From Tropicimonas_B omnivorans (lineage in GTDB: Bacteria; Pseudomonadota; Alphaproteobacteria; Rhodobacterales; Rhodobacteraceae), in the NCBI RefSeq assembly GCF_031846565.1, contig NZ_JAVRHL010000005.1, forward strand, positions 42,970 through 106,969: a DNA stretch of 64,000 nucleotides, given 5' to 3'. Every line of letters begins with the position of its first letter. Position 1 is the stretch's first letter. The notes below the pieces were generated by a model that saw nothing but the letters and a program-made list of their open reading frames with translations, did not search any database and was not told the DNA's origin. The position numbers and the translations under genes are program-made. This document shows positions 44,412 to 52,691 of this stretch, piece after piece.

Positions 44412-45656
44412 ATGACCACCACGCTCTTTATCAACGCTACCCTTTTCGACGGTGTATCGGACGAGCTTCGTGAAGGGGTCTCCGTCGTCGTCGAGGATGG
44501 GCGCATCAAGGAGGTGACGACCGAGCGTCTGACCTCGAGCGAGGGCGTCACCTATGATCTCAAGGGCCGCACGCTGATGCCGGGCCTGATCGATTGCCAC
44601 GCCCATGTCTTCGCGATCAACCTCGTCGCCGAGCGCAATCGCGACATCGCGGTGACCGAGATGACCGCCCGCGCCGTGCCCCGGATCCGCAAGATGCTGG
44701 ATCGCGGTTTCACCTCCGTGCGGGACGTGGCGGGAGGCGATGTGGGCATCCGGAACGGCGTCGCGAAGGGCTTCATTCCGGGGCCGCGCCTCTTCGTCGG
44801 CGGCCCCGGCCTGTCCCAGATCGGGGGCCACGGGGATCACCGCAGCCTCACCGACGACAGCCTCGACATCGACGTGAACGCCTCCGCCTTCAACTTCGAT
44901 TGCCATATCGTGGAAGGCGAGCAGGCGCTGCGCAGCCATGTCCGCAACGAGTTGCGCAAGGGCGCCGACCACATCAAGGTCCTGGCGTCCGGCGGTGTCG
45001 GCTCCCCCACCGATGCCATCGACCAGATCCAGTACAGCGAAGGGGAAATCCGCGCGGTCGTCGAGGAGGCGGAGGTGCGCGGCAAGTACGTCTGCGCCCA
45101 TGCCTACGAGAGCAAGGCGATCGCACACTCGATCCGCGCCGGCGTGCGGACCATCGAACACGCCAACCTGATCGACGCAGAGACGGCGAAGATGGTGGCG
45201 GACGCGAACGCCTTCATCGTTCCGACGCTCGTCGCCTACGAAGTCACGGCCGAGCATGGGCAGGAGCTTGGCCTCTCGCCCTACGTGATGGAGAAGCTGA
45301 ACTACGTGAACGAGTCCGGGCTGAAGATGCTGGGGCTGGCGAGCGATGCCGGCGTCCGGCTCGGCTTCGGGACGGACCTGATGGGAGAGATGGAGTTCGC
45401 GCAACTTCAGGAGTTCACCATCCGCGCCCGCGTCCAGCGCCCGGTGGACGTGCTCAGATCCGCGACTTCGGTGAACGCCGAGATCGTGCAGAAAGAGGGC
45501 GAACTTGGCGTCATCGCGCCCGGAGCCATTGCCGACATCCTGGTGGTCGACGGCAACCCGCTGGAGGACATGGCGATCATCGCCGAGCCCGAGAAGAACC
45601 TGCGACTGATCATGAAGGACGGCGCGATCTACAAAACGGACCTCGCCGCCGCGTGA
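44412..45656 (+). CDS. Prolidase-type metal-dependent amidohydrolase
   Basis: A 414-aa amidohydrolase with a complete binuclear metal site: H63 and H65 (D-C-H-A-H), bridging K189 (H-I-K-V-L-A-S-G-G), H230, H250 and D322 (F-G-T-D). The set and order match the family branch that contains Xaa-Pro and Xaa-Arg dipeptidases acting on the C-terminal side (Sgx9260-like). It is cytosolic. It is divergent from a peptide-type importer and upstream of an S9 peptidase, so dipeptide breakdown after uptake is the simplest role. Confidence 0.87.
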   Translation: MTTTLFINATLFDGVSDELREGVSVVVEDGRIKEVTTERLTSSEGVTYDLKGRTLMPGLIDCHAHVFAINLVAERNRDIAVTEMTARAVPRIRKMLDRGFTSVRDVAGGDVGIRNGVAKGFIPGPRLFVGGPGLSQIGGHGDHRSLTDDSLDIDVNASAFNFDCHIVEGEQALRSHVRNELRKGADHIKVLASGGVGSPTDAIDQIQYSEGEIRAVVEEAEVRGKYVCAHAYESKAIAHSIRAGVRTIEHANLIDAETAKMVADANAFIVPTLVAYEVTAEHGQELGLSPYVMEKLNYVNESGLKMLGLASDAGVRLGFGTDLMGEMEFAQLQEFTIRARVQRPVDVLRSATSVNAEIVQKEGELGVIAPGAIADILVVDGNPLEDMAIIAEPEKNLRLIMKDGAIYKTDLAAA

Positions 45657-45662
45657 GACGCG

Positions 45663-45698
45663 TCCCCCTGTCGGGGGAGCGGCGGGCCCAAGGCCCGC
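45663..45698 (+). repeat. Two adjacent hairpins between the peptidase genes
   Basis: TCCCCC (45663-45668) pairs with GGGGGA (45673-45678), and GCGGGCC (45682-45688) pairs with GGCCCGC (45692-45698). Two tight stems in a 94-bp gap inside an apparent operon may shield or attenuate the mRNA. Confidence 0.5.
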
Positions 45699-45750
45699 AT
45701 CGCAAGGTTAATCGCGCGGAACGCGTGCGCTCGAACAAGCAGGACGACCC

Positions 45751-47769
45751 ATGACTTCCATGACCATCGACGCCTTCTATTCCGAGCCGAGCGTGATCGG
45801 CACCAAGCCCATCGGAGCGAGCTGGTCAGAGGACAGCCGGACGCTGACCTTCCTGTGGAGCGACAAGGGGGCGCGCGCCCGGGATCTCTGGTCCTGGTCC
45901 GATGGCGAGCTGACGCGACTGACCGATATCACAGATGAAGATACGCCGGCCGGCCTCTCCGAGGCCCTGCTTGCGGCGGACGGCACCCCGCTCGTGATCC
46001 TGGCCGGCAAGCTCTACAGGGTCGAGGGCGGCACCCTCCGCCCTGTCGCCGCGGACCTTGCAAACATCTCGAATCTCGCGCGCAGCCCGGACGGCAGGAC
46101 CGTGGCCTTCGTGTCGGATGGGGCCCTTTACGCTCTCGGTGCAGCCGATGCAGCGCCGACCCTCCTTCTGGGGGCCGAACCGCTTCTCTACATCGAGAGC
46201 TTCGCCTTCGCGCCAGACGGCCGGACGATCGCCGCGGTGCAGGCCGATGACCGCAAGGTGCGCCGGATCGAGATCGCCTACGATGCCGGCGGCGAGGCCC
46301 GCGTGGATCATCACACCCGCGCCTTCCCCGGGGACGCGCTGACCGAGCGCCGCCTTGCCGTGATCCCCGTGGCGGGAGGCGCCCCAGCCTGGTTCGACAG
46401 GGCCGACAACGAAGATGCGATCTGGGACTACGGCATCTCGCCGGACGGGGCGACGCTCATGGTGTCCTCCAGCGACCTGTCGATCAAGCACCACACGATC
46501 TACACCTTCGATATCGCGGGCGGCACGCGGACCGAAGCCTACACCGCGCACGACCCGGTCAAGATCCGGCCCGACTGGCGCTGCGCCTATGCCCCGGGCG
46601 GCACGCTTCTTTTGACCACCGACGCCCCGCGCGGCTTCAACCACCTGCACCGCCTGGCCGCCCCCGGCGCGGAGCTGGAGCCGCTGACCTCCGGGGAATG
46701 GGAAGTCGAGGACTTCGCCGTTGCCCCGGATGGCGCGATCTACCTGACGAGCAACGCCGCGCATCCGGCGGAGCGGCAGATCATGCGGCTCGAGAACGGC
46801 GCGCTCACCCCTGTGACCAGCGCCCCCGGCCTGCACGTGCCGACCTACGCCCCCGATTTCAGCAAGGCGGCCGACCTCTATTCCAACGACGCGGCCCCGC
46901 ACGAGCTCTTCATGCAGCCGCTGCCGGAGGGCGAGGCCGTCCGGCTCACGCATTCCCCGCAGGACGGTTTCGACGGCCTGCCATGGGCCTCCGTCACGTA
47001 TCTGCCGTATACCAGCCGGATCGACGGGGCGGAGCTGATGGCGCGCATCACCCTGCCCGCGGATCACGATCCCGCCCGCCGCTATCCCCTCGTCGTCGGC
47101 TCCAACTACTCCGACGCGCTGCTGAACCAGTGGGGCGGCCGCGCCGCGCATCCCTCATGGGGCCTCGACCAGGTCCTGTCGGCACGGGGCTTCATCGTGG
47201 TTCAGCCCGAGATCCGGGGCAGCTTCGGTCGCGGCCGGGACTGGAATGCCCCGATGCTCCACAGCTACGGCGCGCAGGACATCGACGACATCGCCGATTG
47301 CGTCGCCTCGCTGGTGGAGCGCGGCCTCGTGGACGAGACACGCGTCGGCATCTGGGGCTCCAGCTACGGCGGGCTGATGGCCATGATGTCGCTGGCGAAG
47401 AAGCCGGGCACCTATGCCTGCGGCATCGCCGGCGCTCCGGCCACCAACGTCTTCCATGCCTATCCTGAACAGGAATGGATCATGGGGCCGCATCACGGAA
47501 CGGATTTTCCCGCCCGCTTCGAGGCCCAATCGGCCTACTGGCAGGTGGATACGCTCGAAGATCCACTGATGATCGTCCACGGAACGAAAGACGAGGTCGT
47601 TCTCTACTCGGACACGATCGCAGTCATGGAAAAGCTCATCGACGGAAACAAGGATGTCGAGCTCGTCACCCTGCCCGGCGCTGCACATGGCTGGGACAAC
47701 GAGGGCCTGCCCCAGACGCGCTTCGCCTACACCAAGATGATCGCCTTCCTCGAGCGGCACCTGAAGTAG
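45751..47769 (+). CDS. S9-family serine peptidase (prolyl-oligopeptidase/acylaminoacyl type)
   Basis: A 672-aa cytosolic peptidase. The first ~400 residues form the beta-propeller, with repeated S/A-P-D-G-R-T-like turns. The last ~250 are an alpha/beta-hydrolase with nucleophile S538 in G-S-S-Y-G-G, an Asp in H-G-T-K-D-E-V-V-L, and a His in G-A-A-H-G-W-D-N. There is no signal peptide. AGGA precedes the ATG at 45751. With the prolidase-type gene and importer it forms a peptide-utilisation locus. Confidence 0.92.
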   Translation: MTSMTIDAFYSEPSVIGTKPIGASWSEDSRTLTFLWSDKGARARDLWSWSDGELTRLTDITDEDTPAGLSEALLAADGTPLVILAGKLYRVEGGTLRPVAADLANISNLARSPDGRTVAFVSDGALYALGAADAAPTLLLGAEPLLYIESFAFAPDGRTIAAVQADDRKVRRIEIAYDAGGEARVDHHTRAFPGDALTERRLAVIPVAGGAPAWFDRADNEDAIWDYGISPDGATLMVSSSDLSIKHHTIYTFDIAGGTRTEAYTAHDPVKIRPDWRCAYAPGGTLLLTTDAPRGFNHLHRLAAPGAELEPLTSGEWEVEDFAVAPDGAIYLTSNAAHPAERQIMRLENGALTPVTSAPGLHVPTYAPDFSKAADLYSNDAAPHELFMQPLPEGEAVRLTHSPQDGFDGLPWASVTYLPYTSRIDGAELMARITLPADHDPARRYPLVVGSNYSDALLNQWGGRAAHPSWGLDQVLSARGFIVVQPEIRGSFGRGRDWNAPMLHSYGAQDIDDIADCVASLVERGLVDETRVGIWGSSYGGLMAMMSLAKKPGTYACGIAGAPATNVFHAYPEQEWIMGPHHGTDFPARFEAQSAYWQVDTLEDPLMIVHGTKDEVVLYSDTIAVMEKLIDGNKDVELVTLPGAAHGWDNEGLPQTRFAYTKMIAFLERHLK

Positions 47770-48221
47770 CCGGCCGGGACCGACGGAGCGGGCTGCGACT
47801 TTCCCGGAGACCGGCGTTCGGCACGGTGCCGCCGGGTTCTCCGGATTGGCAGAGCATTAGACGGTCAGCTCAGGCAACACGTGCATCGTTGCGACCAGCG
47901 TAGAGGCGCTGGCGATCCCGAGTAGGCGGTGGCCACCAGGCACTTAGAAGTGGACCCGGAAAACGAGCAGGGGAGAGGGCCCTCGCCGACCGGTCGCCAG
48001 CATCGTCGCACCCTTCATCGAGCGGTTGATCCCGCCGATAAGCGCGCCTCTACTCCGTAGCCGCGTGATCGGCTGCTCGGTGGATGCATCCTCGCCCACG
48101 TGTCTCCGGTCCTGCCAATCCTTCGGACCCTCTTACGTCCACGACGTTTTCACGGGATCTGGAAACGCAAAGCGGCGCCCGAGCGCTATCGGCGTCGTGC
48201 GTCGTACTACGAATTCGGAAG
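47770..48221. other. Intergenic edge of the accessory region
   Basis: About 450 bp after the S9 peptidase hold no recognisable gene. This is the border between the metabolic region and the relic-rich accessory region. Confidence 0.35.
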
Positions 48222-48311
48222 TTGGTTGCGGAGGCTCGAATTGAACACTGTTTTATCCCGGCCAGAACCGACGGGATGAATTTCAGTTCGCTCGAACAAG
48301 AACTAGGGTCA
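48222..48311 (+). repeat. Repeat R, copy 1
   Basis: First of three copies of a ~100-bp repeat beginning TTGGTTGCGGAGGCTCGAAT. On the plus strand it reads L-V-A-E-A-R-I-E-H-C-F-I-P-A-R-T-D-G-M-N-F-S-S, close to the same translation in copies 2 and 3. This copy diverges after ~48295. Its character is discussed under copy 2. Confidence 0.8.
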
Positions 48312-48344
48312 GGATCCATTGATTTCGCGCGAACATCATGATTC

Positions 48345-48588
48345 ACGGCTTCGAAAGTGGAGCGGATACCACCGTCCTAGCCGCGCCGAGACAAAGATGC
48401 ATTGCGTGAATTTACTGGGGCGGAGCCTCATGGCACATGACTTCGATCGCCAGGTTGCCGAACTCCAGACCCGCGCTGACGTCCTCAACGGCTACACCGC
48501 GCTCGGCATACCTGTCACCGACCCATGAGGTAAATGCTTCTGAGGAAAGGGGAGCTCCAGGCTTTACGCTCTTTGCGCAACACCGCCC
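48345..48588 (+). mobile_element. IS5-type transposase 3' fragment and right end (A)
   Basis: The translation from ~48352 reads K-W-S-G-Y-H-R-P-S-R-A-E-T-K-M-H-C-V, then D-F-D-R-Q-V-A-E-L-Q, and T-A-L-G-I-P-V-T, matching the C-terminal end of IS5-group DDE transposases, with a stop at 48526-48528. The DNA after it up to GCGCAACACCGCC (ending ~48588) is probably the right end of the insertion sequence. The rest of the element is missing. Confidence 0.7.
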
Positions 48589-49029
48589 TCATGAATCTTC
48601 CTCCGGAGTAATATCTATGTCAAAGCCGCTTCTGTTAGCCTTGCTGAGTAGCTGCCCACAATCATCGAAAGCAAACATATACCTGTACCCGTTTATATCA
48701 GCATATAGAAATAGTGCTGCAAGATCGACTGGATGGTCGATGGTTTGATTTTCGGTCAGCTCTCTGCTAGTGCTTCGAATGTTCAAGAAGAATAAATCAG
48801 ATGCATCCGAATCAAGTCCTAAAAAATCTAATTCCGTAGGCCGCTCCTTCATAGTATTGAATGCAATCTCCTCCAACACCGCCTGATCAGATGTAGATAG
48901 TAGTCGCTCACAGCTTTTCGGGTTAGAGGTTACGTATAGAGTACCAACCCCGACCCATGGCAGTAGAAAAATACAATCACGCAAGCGCACAGCTAAGCTC
49001 GTATTCAAACAAGAAAGTCGACATATCAA
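48589..49029 (-). CDS. Low-GC hypothetical protein between two IS remnants
   Basis: A frame of up to 146 aa, rich in acidic residues, ending in D-I-D-I-T-P-E-E-D-S. GC is far below the neighbourhood (~45%), a sign of recent transfer. Only a TTG start (49029) opens the frame at full length; the next Met is about 60 residues in, so the 5' end may be cut by IS fragment B. I recognise no domain. The size, acidity and mobile setting resemble small immunity proteins of toxin systems, but this is a guess. Confidence 0.5.
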   Translation of the reverse strand: MICRLSCLNTSLAVRLRDCIFLLPWVGVGTLYVTSNPKSCERLLSTSDQAVLEEIAFNTMKERPTELDFLGLDSDASDLFFLNIRSTSRELTENQTIDHPVDLAALFLYADINGYRYMFAFDDCGQLLSKANRSGFDIDITPEEDS

Positions 49030-49096
49030 TTCGCGCGAACGGTGCTTTTGTCACCTAGGCGGACCACCAGGTTATGTAAGCCGGACACTGCCAGAG

Positions 49097-49335
49097 CCCG
49101 GGCGCGCAACGAAATCCTGAGGGCGTCAAAGCACCTGAGCAAGGCGCTTGGGCGGAACTGGAGCGGGTACCACCGTCGCAGCCGGGTCGAAACGAAAATG
49201 AACTGCGTGAAGCAGCTCGGCCAGCGGCCAATGTCACTGGACTTCGACCGCCAAGTGGCAGAGGTCCAGATTCGCGCGGCGGTCATGAGCCGCTTCGCGG
49301 CTCTCGACATTCCGATGACCGTGGCCGCAGGATAG
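49097..49335 (+). mobile_element. IS5-type transposase 3' fragment (B)
   Basis: The translation A-R-A-R-N-E-I-L-R-A-S-K-H-L-S-K-A-L-G-R is followed by N-W-S-G-Y-H-R-R-S-R-V-E-T-K-M-N-C-V-K and D-F-D-R-Q-V-A-E-V-Q-I-R, ending at 49333-49335. It matches the same transposase end as fragment A but is not identical, so the two come from different copies. It lies about 740 bp after fragment A in the same direction. Confidence 0.7.
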
Positions 49336-49390
49336 GTGTGTCTGGGGAAAGGGGGACTGCGGTCACCAGCTGTTTTGTCCAACGACACCC

Positions 49391-50042
49391 GTGCTGACTG
49401 CCCTGGAGAATCATCTGACGGATCCGAGCCTCGTCGAGGAGTTCTGCCGGGAATACGCCGCGGAACGCAACCGGCTTTAGGCCGCCTCCCGGGCGGGGCG
49501 AAACGCCCTAGAACAGGAGCTCGCGCGCGTGAAGTCCGATCACGGCAAACTGGTGGAGGCGATCGTGGCGGGCGTGCCCGAAGAGCAGGTGATGGATCGG
49601 ATGATCGCGCTCGACGACCGACGACCGACGCAAGGATCGCGAGGCGGAACCGGCGAGCACAACCGCCCCTCCCCTCTCCGGTACCATCCTGCAATGGCCG
49701 TGACCTACCGGGAGCGGGTCGGGGCGCTGATCCGGGGGCTTGGTGACACGGACGGCATGGAGGAGGCGATGGACGCCCTGCGCGGCCTGGTCGAGCGGAT
49801 CGTTCTGACACCCGAGGCGGATGGCGGCTTGAGCATATAGCTGCACGGCGCGCTTGCGGCCCTGCTGCATCTCGCGACAGGAGGCGAAGTTCTTTGGCAG
49901 GCGGGGGCAGCGACGACCACTCGCGGAGAAGCGAGGCAAGTCACTGATATTGCTTAGTAATTCTAAGTTGGCTGCGGAGGCTCGAATTGGACACTGTTTT
50001 ATCCCAGCCAATTTTGGTGGGAAGACTGTCAGTCCGCTCTGA
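49391..50042 (+). pseudogene. Serine recombinase (resolvase/invertase type), C-terminal relic
   Basis: The reading V-L-T-A-L-E-N-H-L-T-D-P-S-L-V-E-E-F-C, then L-E-Q-E-L-A-R-V-K-S-D-H-x-K-L-V-E-A-I-V-A-G-V-P, R-M-I-A-L-D, and Y-R-E-R-V-G-A-L-I-R-G-L ... L-V-E-R-I-V-L-T-P resembles the C-terminal region of large serine recombinases of this bacterial group. An in-frame TAG follows A-E-R-N-R-L, another TAG follows G-L-S-I (~49840), and the last part continues in another frame into repeat R copy 2. The catalytic domain is missing. The gene is dead. Confidence 0.7.
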
Positions 50043-50075
50043 GACGAACCAAGGCTACGTCCAAGGTTCTTCAGC
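49968..50075 (+). repeat. Repeat R, copy 2 (left bracket of the accessory island)
   Basis: Second copy, beginning TTGGCTGCGGAGGCTCGAAT and continuing to about AAGGTTCTTCAGCC. It lies at the end of the serine recombinase relic and translates L-A-A-E-A-R-I-G-H-C-F-I-P-A. Recombinase genes of this group often end over an attachment site, so the repeat may be an att-like core. Copy 3 is 13.9 kb away in the same orientation. Confidence 0.75.
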
Positions 50076-50575
50076 CTTCCCCTGTACTGAGTCCCTGATT
50101 ACGGACTGTTGAACGCGAGATGGAAGGAAGCACACCAGCGCTGAACTCTGCAGGAACGTCCGCGATGCACAGGAAACGGACTTTGCAAAGTCGGAGCGAA
50201 CCCCGCTGGCCCCTAGCGCGACCGGCCCAGAGCCGCCGTTCGACACCCTGCCCGGTCCCGACCGGTATCGGCCCTCTCCGGACATTCGCTGGGTGGGCTA
50301 TCGCTGCGATGCAGCTTTCCGGAACCGGCCATCCATGGCATTCTGCGGCATAGCCCGGTAGGCCGAGATCAGCAACGCGGACAAAGCACCAATTCGATAC
50401 GCAAGAGCCAAGGTCCGCTTTACGAAGGCCTTGTCGAAAACGGTCGTTCTTATCGAGGGCGCAAATGCTGCGGTTCTGCAGTTATATTCGCCATACCTGG
50501 AAGCCAAGGGAAAAACTTTGTTGACCTAGGGGGAGCAGGCCATAAGGTATTCGGCAACAGACGTATGGAGGCGAC
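50076..50575. other. Relic-like intergenic DNA
   Basis: About 500 bp with short broken frames, no recognisable gene. A TGGAGG ribosome site near its end serves the lipoprotein gene. Confidence 0.3.
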
Positions 50576-51151
50576 ATGTTACGTATTGTTCTGAGTCTAG
50601 GTGTCGTGATTTTTCTTACTGGGTGCCTAAATGAGAGGCCAGACCTTGAACCTTCCGTGTCTGAGCGACCAAATCTATATTATGTTGCATCGCCCGGTAG
50701 CGACGATCTGACCAAATACCCGGAATTCGCAGACATCATTGCGCGACATTTTTTGTATCGCAAAATTCAGACTTCAGCTGGCTATGATGAATTGTTGGCG
50801 CAATCGAAATATGACCGTCTCAAACGCATGCCGAACTTTCGCCGATCTACCGATTACTGGGAGTATCTTAGAATCCGTGATGCACCCAACAGTTTGTCAG
50901 CCGATGACGTGAATCTGATCAGGGGCTGGGGCCTCAAACAGGTGCCGATCATCGTGGTCGCCTATCCGGATGGGGAACGTCGTTTTTTCGACAAGCAGAT
51001 GAGTGGGGAGATGTTTAGCGAGTTGATTAAGAACGGAGATTTTCGCAGCGGTGGTCGCGGCGAAGAGGCGCTCGAGGCGTTTTGGAACATCCAGCGTGCC
51101 GAAGACCGGCCTGAACTTGTCCACTGGCTTGAGAGTGCAGTCCTGAGATGA
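50576..51151 (+). CDS. Uncharacterised lipoprotein
   Basis: A 191-aa lipoprotein. The signal peptide is short, with lipobox L-T-G-C placing the acylated Cys at C17. The mature part is mixed polar, with Y-Y-V-A-S-P-G-S-D-D-L-T-K-Y-P-E-F-A-D-I-I-A-R-H, a Y-W-E-Y-L-R-I-R segment and V-P-I-I-V-V-A-Y-P-D-G-E-R-R-F-F-D. I recognise no family. GC near 50% sets it apart from the host genes. Its stop overlaps the next ATG by 4 bp, so the two are made together. Confidence 0.75.
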   Translation: MLRIVLSLGVVIFLTGCLNERPDLEPSVSERPNLYYVASPGSDDLTKYPEFADIIARHFLYRKIQTSAGYDELLAQSKYDRLKRMPNFRRSTDYWEYLRIRDAPNSLSADDVNLIRGWGLKQVPIIVVAYPDGERRFFDKQMSGEMFSELIKNGDFRSGGRGEEALEAFWNIQRAEDRPELVHWLESAVLR

Positions 51152-52077
51152 TCGAAAAAATAGTACGCATCTCTCTGGTGTTGGCATACGGCCTTTTCGG
51201 GATGCCCCTGTCGGCAAATGGCGACACGATTAAGGCGTTCGGGTATGAGATTCTCGAAGCCCCAAGGTCTCTCGCACTCTATACCCCTGGGCGCAGTTGG
51301 GTCAGCGGCATCGGTCCCGAAGGCAGCCCTTTGGGTAAAGTGATCGAAGGTGCTGGTCCGCAAGATCTTTCAGACGCCCAAACCAGAAATTTCAAGGCCG
51401 GTCTCAGCGGCCAGATCAAGAACTGGGCATCCGGTATCTTCGGCGTCTCGGCCAACCAGATAACATCGATCGAGTTTGGCGGTATCTCTTATGCCCAGAT
51501 TGAGGATCTTTACTCCACCGCTGCGGCAGGGTTGATTCTGTACGAGGTGATCCTAGCAAAAGAGATAGACGTGACACTTGCCACTGGGGTGTCAGCTGAT
51601 CTTTCTGTCGAGGACCTCAAAGATCTGGGCCTGAAAGCAACGCTTTCAGGCAGTTCAGGAGACACGTTCAAGATCGCCCAGGGTACGGAGAGCGATCAGC
51701 CACTGGTTGTTGGCATAAAGGTCGTATCTCTGAAGTACCAGGTAGATCAAACCACCAACGGAACCATTCCGGCAGGACAAGTCGGTCAATTTCATACCAT
51801 CGGCATAGATTATAGCGCCATGCTTACCAAATTGCCAAGCCCAGTCCAAGGTACAGCTCAAATTCGGTTCAGAAACCCCGGTATTCCGCATTTCCCGGGG
51901 AAGACTGTTGACATGTCGCTGGCAGAACCTTGGGTCAATCCAGTACGTTTTTCGGTAACGGCGGACGCGGGCGAATACGTTTGGGATTTGGTTGAAATGG
52001 CCTGGTCCGGAACACAGATCGTCCTGTTGGTCACACGACAAACTCTAAAGATCACGCCAACTTCATCAGGGCTTTGA
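51148..52077 (+). CDS. Uncharacterised exported protein paired with the lipoprotein
   Basis: A 309-aa protein with an N-terminal signal (I-V-R-I-S-L-V-L-A-Y-G-L-F-G-M-P-L-S-A-N-G) and no later membrane segment, so probably periplasmic or secreted. The middle is rich in small residues and beta-prone (L-S-G-S-S-G-D-T-F-K-I). No motif is recognised and no catalytic set stands out. Overlapping start/stop with the lipoprotein gene (ATGA) implies a joint role at the cell envelope. Composition again suggests acquisition. Confidence 0.72.
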   Translation: MIEKIVRISLVLAYGLFGMPLSANGDTIKAFGYEILEAPRSLALYTPGRSWVSGIGPEGSPLGKVIEGAGPQDLSDAQTRNFKAGLSGQIKNWASGIFGVSANQITSIEFGGISYAQIEDLYSTAAAGLILYEVILAKEIDVTLATGVSADLSVEDLKDLGLKATLSGSSGDTFKIAQGTESDQPLVVGIKVVSLKYQVDQTTNGTIPAGQVGQFHTIGIDYSAMLTKLPSPVQGTAQIRFRNPGIPHFPGKTVDMSLAEPWVNPVRFSVTADAGEYVWDLVEMAWSGTQIVLLVTRQTLKITPTSSGL

Positions 52078-52691
52078 TACCGGGTATGAGCGCTTTACGA
52101 GATATGCGTACGACCACCGAAGTTGCGATGCAGGCGCATGGATAATTGCTCCGCGCTCGGTCGCATACGCCTTAGATAATTGTTTTGTCACACCTTTCTC
52201 TATCGCCGAAGCGACTAAAAATTCTCGCGCCAGAAATCACTGGAAAAGCTCCTTTTGATCTTGAGACTTTTGGGTTGCCTCCCAAAGGTCGAACGCTCGA
52301 CATTTCGCGGAGACTTTATAGGATGGGCTCGGAAGAGCAGATCGCCACATTCTGTCTTAGCGGCAGCTTTCGGCATACGAGCTAGACAGGAAACGGGACT
52401 ACAATCATGCGGGATGTGACAACTATGTTTGCTTTCTGCAGTTGCTGCCGTTCGCTCAGGGCGCGGCGAAGGTCCGCTCCCCGCCCTTCGTGTCGAGGGT
52501 CCCCACCGACGCGAACGGCCCATTCCGGATATTCGCCAAGCTGGCCCCGCTGCAGCGCAGCTTTTCCAAAGCGGCCATCGGTGGCTTCGTGCAGCACGGT
52601 CTTGCACGTCAAGGTCGGCTCTGCGGGACAAACCATTGTTTGCTGCGTCTTGCCCGAAGGTTCGGTTCCGCAGGGTATGAGTTCGAAAACC
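52078..52691. other. Intergenic relic DNA with a repeated 21-mer
   Basis: About 610 bp without a convincing gene. Bases 52472-52492 match 54964-54984 exactly over 21 bases within longer similar DNA. The frames here look like leftovers of an element that often occurs beside insertion sequences. Confidence 0.4.

Noticed and set aside
49968..50075. Repeat R as a possible tRNA gene
   Set aside because: The start resembles an antisense tRNA 3' end, but no cloverleaf, anticodon arm or acceptor pairing can be formed in any copy.
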